A program made the position numbers and the translations under genes. Below, piece by piece: positions 61,389-64,000 of a stretch of DNA of 64,000 nt. The DNA lies in assembly GCF_008329905.1 (NCBI RefSeq), contig NZ_CP032156.1, positions 62,001 through 126,000 on the forward strand, given 5' to 3'. Every line of letters begins with the position of its first letter. Position 1 is the first letter of the stretch. This stretch comes from Mycobacterium sp. ELW1. Lineage in GTDB: Bacteria > Actinomycetota > Actinomycetes > Mycobacteriales > Mycobacteriaceae. The notes under the pieces are model-generated. The model worked only from the letters and a program-made list of their open reading frames with translations. It made no database searches and was not told where the DNA came from.

Positions 61389-61772
61389 GTGAGGACGGCG
61401 ACCGTGGCCGACGCTTCCGAACGCAGCAGCACGCTGCTGCCCACCGAGCCGAACGGGGTGGAGATGATGGCGAAATTCTTCCGCGCCCTCGGCGACCCCG
61501 CCCGGCTGCGGCTGCTGGAGTTCCTGCTGCACGAGGAACACGCCGTGGGCGAATGCGTCACGCACATCGGCCTGTCCCAGGGCCGGGTGTCCAGTCACTT
61601 GGCCTGCCTGTCCGACTGCGGCTACGTGCAGCTGCGCCGCCAAGGCCGCTTCGCCTACTACCGGGTCACCGACCCCCGCGTCGCGGAACTGGTGCTGCTG
61701 GCGCGCTCGCTGGCCGCGGACAACGCCGCCGCCCTCGCCGCGTGCATGCGCATCACCGCCCCGAACGCCTGA
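61389..61772 (+). CDS. ArsR-family mercury-responsive regulator
   Basis: The protein is 127 aa from GTG 61389 (GTG 61404 possible). The winged-helix ArsR pattern is 'FFRALGDPARLRLLEFLLHE', 'GECVTHIGLSQGRVSSHLAC' and 'LSDCGYVQLRRQGRFAYYRV'. Cys in 'ECVT', 'HLAC' and 'SDCG' could bind Hg(II). It replaces the MerR-type regulator of Gram-negative mer operons, as in Streptomyces mer loci. It probably represses both divergent transcripts until mercury binds. Confidence 0.85.
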   Translation: MRTATVADASERSSTLLPTEPNGVEMMAKFFRALGDPARLRLLEFLLHEEHAVGECVTHIGLSQGRVSSHLACLSDCGYVQLRRQGRFAYYRVTDPRVAELVLLARSLAADNAAALAACMRITAPNA

Positions 61773-61793
61773 CCAGCCGAGGAGACCGCCTCC

Positions 61794-62111
61794 ATGTCGA
61801 CCAACCCCGGCTCCGAGAGCAAGCGCACCGCGCTCGCCGCCGCCGGTTTCCTCCTGGTCCCCATCGTGTGTTGCGGCCTGCCGGTGCTGATCGCCGCCGG
61901 AGCCCTTGGCGCGGTGGGCTCGGTACTGGGCAACCCCTGGGTCATCGGCACCGCCGTCGTGGTGGTCCTCGCCGCGGTGACGCGGTTCGCGCGCCGGCGC
62001 GTCACCCGACACGGCGCCACCCGAGACAACTCGTGCTGCCCGCCCGTGCCACCCGCCCGCGACCAGCCCGATCGGCCACACGAGTCCTCCCACCCCAACC
62101 AGGAGTCCTGA
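61794..62111 (+). CDS. Small mercury-transport-type membrane protein
   Basis: The protein is 105 aa. Helix 1 contains 'FLLVPIVCCGLPVLIAAGAL', a vicinal Cys pair inside the membrane as in MerT/MerC/MerF transporters. Helix 2 is 'PWVIGTAVVVVLAAVTRFAR'. The cytoplasmic tail has a second pair, 'DNSCCPPVPP'. It would carry Hg(II) across the membrane toward MerA. It lies 21 bp after the regulator gene. Confidence 0.75.
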   Translation: MSTNPGSESKRTALAAAGFLLVPIVCCGLPVLIAAGALGAVGSVLGNPWVIGTAVVVVLAAVTRFARRRVTRHGATRDNSCCPPVPPARDQPDRPHESSHPNQES

Positions 62112-62114
62112 CCC

Positions 62115-62705
62115 ATGCCTGACGCACCCGCCCCGACCGGACCTGCCGCGCCGCGCTCTCGTCGACGACTCGTCACGATCGCGCTGACCGTTATCGCCGT
62201 CGTCGGGATCTCCGTCGTGCTGTATTCGGCGTTTTCCCCGTCGAGCAAGCAGACCGCGTCCCCACCCGCTGCCGACGGCAGCGCAAAGGCCGGGACCACT
62301 GCCGCTGCGGGAGCGTTCACCGCCCGAACCCTGCAGGGCGTGCAGGTCGCGGTGCCCGGCTCGCGGCCCAGCGTGCTGTTCTTCTTCTCCGTCGGGTGCG
62401 GCGGTTGCGGTCCGGCCACCCACACCCTCGCCCAGGTCCAGCAGGCGGTCGGCACGAAGGCGAACTTCGTCGCCGTCGACATCGGCCCCGGCGAAACCGA
62501 GCAGGACATCACAGACTTCCTCACCGCCAACCAGGCCACCAGCCTTGCCTACGCCAGCGACAGCAACGCCACCCTGATCAGCGCCTACCAGGTCACTCAG
62601 CTGTCCACCGCCGTCGTGCTGGACGCCTCCGGCAAACCGGTGTTCCGCGCTGTCGAGCCCACCGCCGATCAGATCCGTGCCGAACTGGCCAAGGTGAGCG
62701 CGTGA
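62115..62705 (+). CDS. Membrane-anchored thioredoxin-like protein
   Basis: The protein is 196 aa. An N-terminal anchor ('LVTIALTVIAVVGISVVLYS') is followed by a TlpA/thioredoxin-fold domain with the active site 'FFFSVGCGGCGPATHTLAQV' (CGGC) and 'VTQLSTAVVLDASGKPVFRA' holding the cis-Pro loop region. It faces the outside of the membrane. With the CcdA-like protein encoded next, it would form a thiol redox relay or a Hg(II)-binding component outside the cell. ATG is 3 nt after the previous stop. Confidence 0.8.
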   Translation: MPDAPAPTGPAAPRSRRRLVTIALTVIAVVGISVVLYSAFSPSSKQTASPPAADGSAKAGTTAAAGAFTARTLQGVQVAVPGSRPSVLFFFSVGCGGCGPATHTLAQVQQAVGTKANFVAVDIGPGETEQDITDFLTANQATSLAYASDSNATLISAYQVTQLSTAVVLDASGKPVFRAVEPTADQIRAELAKVSA

Positions 62706-63628
62706 TCGGCCCGCTGTTGGCGCTCGCCTTCGGCGCCGGGATGCTCGCCCCGGTCAACCCCTGCGGCTTCGCCGTACTGCCCGCCTTCCTCGCCTACGCC
62801 GTCGACACCGGCGACGGCCAGGCGGACGCGCGGCCCGGCGCTTTGTCCCGGCTGGCCGGTGGCCTGCGCGCCGGGCTCGCGCTGACCGCCGGGTTCGCCG
62901 GCACCTTCACCGCCATCGGACTACTACTGGCCCTCGGCTTGCGTTCCCTGACCGGTGTCATCCCGTGGCTGGCCGCCGCGCTCGGCGCGATCCTGGCCGT
63001 GGGCGGCCTGGCCATGGTCGCCGGCGGACACCTGCCGCTGCGGCTACCCACCCGCCGTTCCGGCACCCCGCGGCAGGGGCCCAGAGGCATGGTGGCCTTC
63101 GGCGCCGGGTACGCACTGGCCTCCGCCTCCTGCACGCTCGCGGTGCTGCTCGCGGTCGTCACCCAAGCCCTGGCCAGCACCAACATCTCCGGCGTCCTGG
63201 TCGTATTCGCCGCCTACGCCGCCGGCTCCGCCACCCTGCTGCTGTCCCTCGCGCTATTCGCCGCATTCGCCAGCGGCCTGATCAACCGGTTCCTCCGACG
63301 GCTGCTGCCCCACATGAACCGCATCACCGGCGCCGTGCTTGCCCTTTCCGGCGGCTACCTACTCCTTTACTGGCTGCCACAACTACTCGGCGGGCACCCC
63401 GGCATCGGCGCACTCACCGGCGTCGTCGGCACCGTGTCAGCCTGGATCACCGGACACCAACTTGCGATCGCCATCACCGCACTCGGCCTCATCCTCGTCA
63501 CCGCGATCGCCACCCTCACCCGCCGCGAACGCCGCCACACCACCACCGACACCGCCGACGACTGCTGCGCACCCAGGCCACAGCCCGAAGAAAATGCGGA
63601 CCAGGTAGGAGGACCCGGCAGCAGGTGA
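62702..63628 (+). CDS. CcdA/DsbD-like thiol transport membrane protein
   Basis: The protein is 308 aa, with GTG in a GTGA overlap with the thioredoxin-like gene. About seven to eight membrane segments are seen. Conserved Cys lie in 'APVNPCGFAVLPAFLAY' and 'ALASASCTLAVLLAVV', the positions used by CcdA to pass electrons across the membrane. The tail has 'DTADDCCAPRPQPEE' with another vicinal Cys pair. It probably reduces the partner thioredoxin-like protein, or moves Hg(II), in the mer pathway. Confidence 0.82.
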   Translation: MIGPLLALAFGAGMLAPVNPCGFAVLPAFLAYAVDTGDGQADARPGALSRLAGGLRAGLALTAGFAGTFTAIGLLLALGLRSLTGVIPWLAAALGAILAVGGLAMVAGGHLPLRLPTRRSGTPRQGPRGMVAFGAGYALASASCTLAVLLAVVTQALASTNISGVLVVFAAYAAGSATLLLSLALFAAFASGLINRFLRRLLPHMNRITGAVLALSGGYLLLYWLPQLLGGHPGIGALTGVVGTVSAWITGHQLAIAITALGLILVTAIATLTRRERRHTTTDTADDCCAPRPQPEENADQVGGPGSR

Positions 63629-64000
63629 CCTGCCTGCCGGGATCCAACTGGCACGCGGGCCTCTACGATGCGAGCCCGAGGCGGCCGGATTGTCCCCATG
63701 GGAGTCCGGCAGGCGGCAAAGCCTTGCTGTAGAAGCAAACCACCACAGTCGACGACGCAGGGCTGCGGACTCTGCATGCCTCCATCTTCACGGAGAATTG
63801 CGCAAGCATCGCCCCGCACCACGCCGCCGGTTGCTGAACCGTCGGCATCCGCGAACGCATCGCCCAGCGGGGCGGCGTCTGGCACAACACAGTCTTTTAT
63901 CGAACGCCGCTCAGCCGTCCGATGATCGGTCGGCCCAGTCTGACTGGACATTTGCCGCAACGAGTGGCCATTCCGCAAAGGCTCGGCTACCGCCAGTTCG
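63629..64000. other. Right edge, no gene seen
   Basis: No frame with convincing composition is found. The right end of the Tn554-like element probably lies here, but no repeat of the left junction or of the PP-loop gene was recognised. Confidence 0.35.

Larger units (their letters stand above)
51890..63640 (+). mobile_element. Tn554-like transposon carrying mercury resistance (approximate limits)
   Basis: Three tyrosine recombinase genes and a small DUF6262-type gene, each overlapping the next by 4 nt, form the transposition module at the left end. Mercury-resistance genes fill the rest. Tn554 elements (tnpA, tnpB, tnpC) lack terminal inverted repeats, so the ends are hard to see. The left end is placed where the PP-loop gene loses its homology. 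The right end is a guess, after the last cargo gene. Confidence 0.6.

Noticed and set aside
1..64000. tRNA, rRNA or riboswitch
   Set aside because: No stretch with the conserved tRNA or rRNA landmarks was found by reading both strands; a covariance-model search would be decisive.

Overview
The window is high-GC actinobacterial DNA that reads as Mycobacterium/Mycolicibacterium. The evidence is a complete yrbE-mce operon with Mce-associated genes, a DUF4226-type (ESX-linked) protein, a PknB-type kinase, GTG starts and dense 4-nt overlaps. No tRNA, rRNA, CRISPR array or replication gene was seen. The many recombinases, toxin-antitoxin (TA) pairs and insertions in the right half suggest a plasmid or genomic island, but the replicon type cannot be decided here.

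Region 1 (1-9.7 kb, + strand) is the 3' part of a soluble diiron monooxygenase (SDIMO) operon. It holds the beta subunit (cut by the window edge), a reductase, an aldehyde-dehydrogenase homologue that has lost its catalytic residues, a GMC alcohol dehydrogenase with its small partner, a normal aldehyde dehydrogenase and an epoxide-hydrolase-like enzyme. Together they would take a hydrocarbon to alcohol or epoxide, then aldehyde, then acid. A degenerate IS1634-type transposase follows.

Region 2 (9.7-15.9 kb) is a second, complete SDIMO on the - strand (alpha, beta, coupling protein, reductase). Next to it are a NarL-type response regulator and a GAF-domain histidine kinase. An identical 18-bp palindromic core occurs between the alpha subunit and the regulator, and again between the kinase and the mce genes. 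It is a good candidate operator tying these units together.

Region 3 (16-31.2 kb, + strand) is an mce import operon: a truncated yrbE copy, yrbEA with a one-base frameshift, yrbEB, mceA-F, four Mce-associated genes (one frameshifted), an internally duplicated membrane protein and an SCO6745-type protein. Its position suggests uptake of the monooxygenase substrate, which is inference.

Region 4 (31.2-51.9 kb) is accessory DNA. It carries an integrase/XRE/zinc-ribbon-integrase module, a Phd-like gene, a VbhA-Fic pair, small membrane proteins, a large secreted Ala/Ser-rich protein, a double-XRE regulator, a DUF4226 protein beside a Ser/Thr kinase, a ParDE pair, a membrane coiled-coil GAF protein with a 48-aa partner behind a leaderless-looking promoter, and a gene cleanly split by an IS481-family element.

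Region 5 (51.9-63.6 kb) is a Tn554-like element: three tyrosine recombinases plus a small DUF6262-type protein, all overlapping by 4 nt. Its cargo is a mercury-resistance cluster: a flavin disulfide reductase, MerB, MerA, an ArsR-type regulator, a small transporter, a thioredoxin-like protein and a CcdA-like protein. The element seems to have cut a PP-loop gene at its left end.
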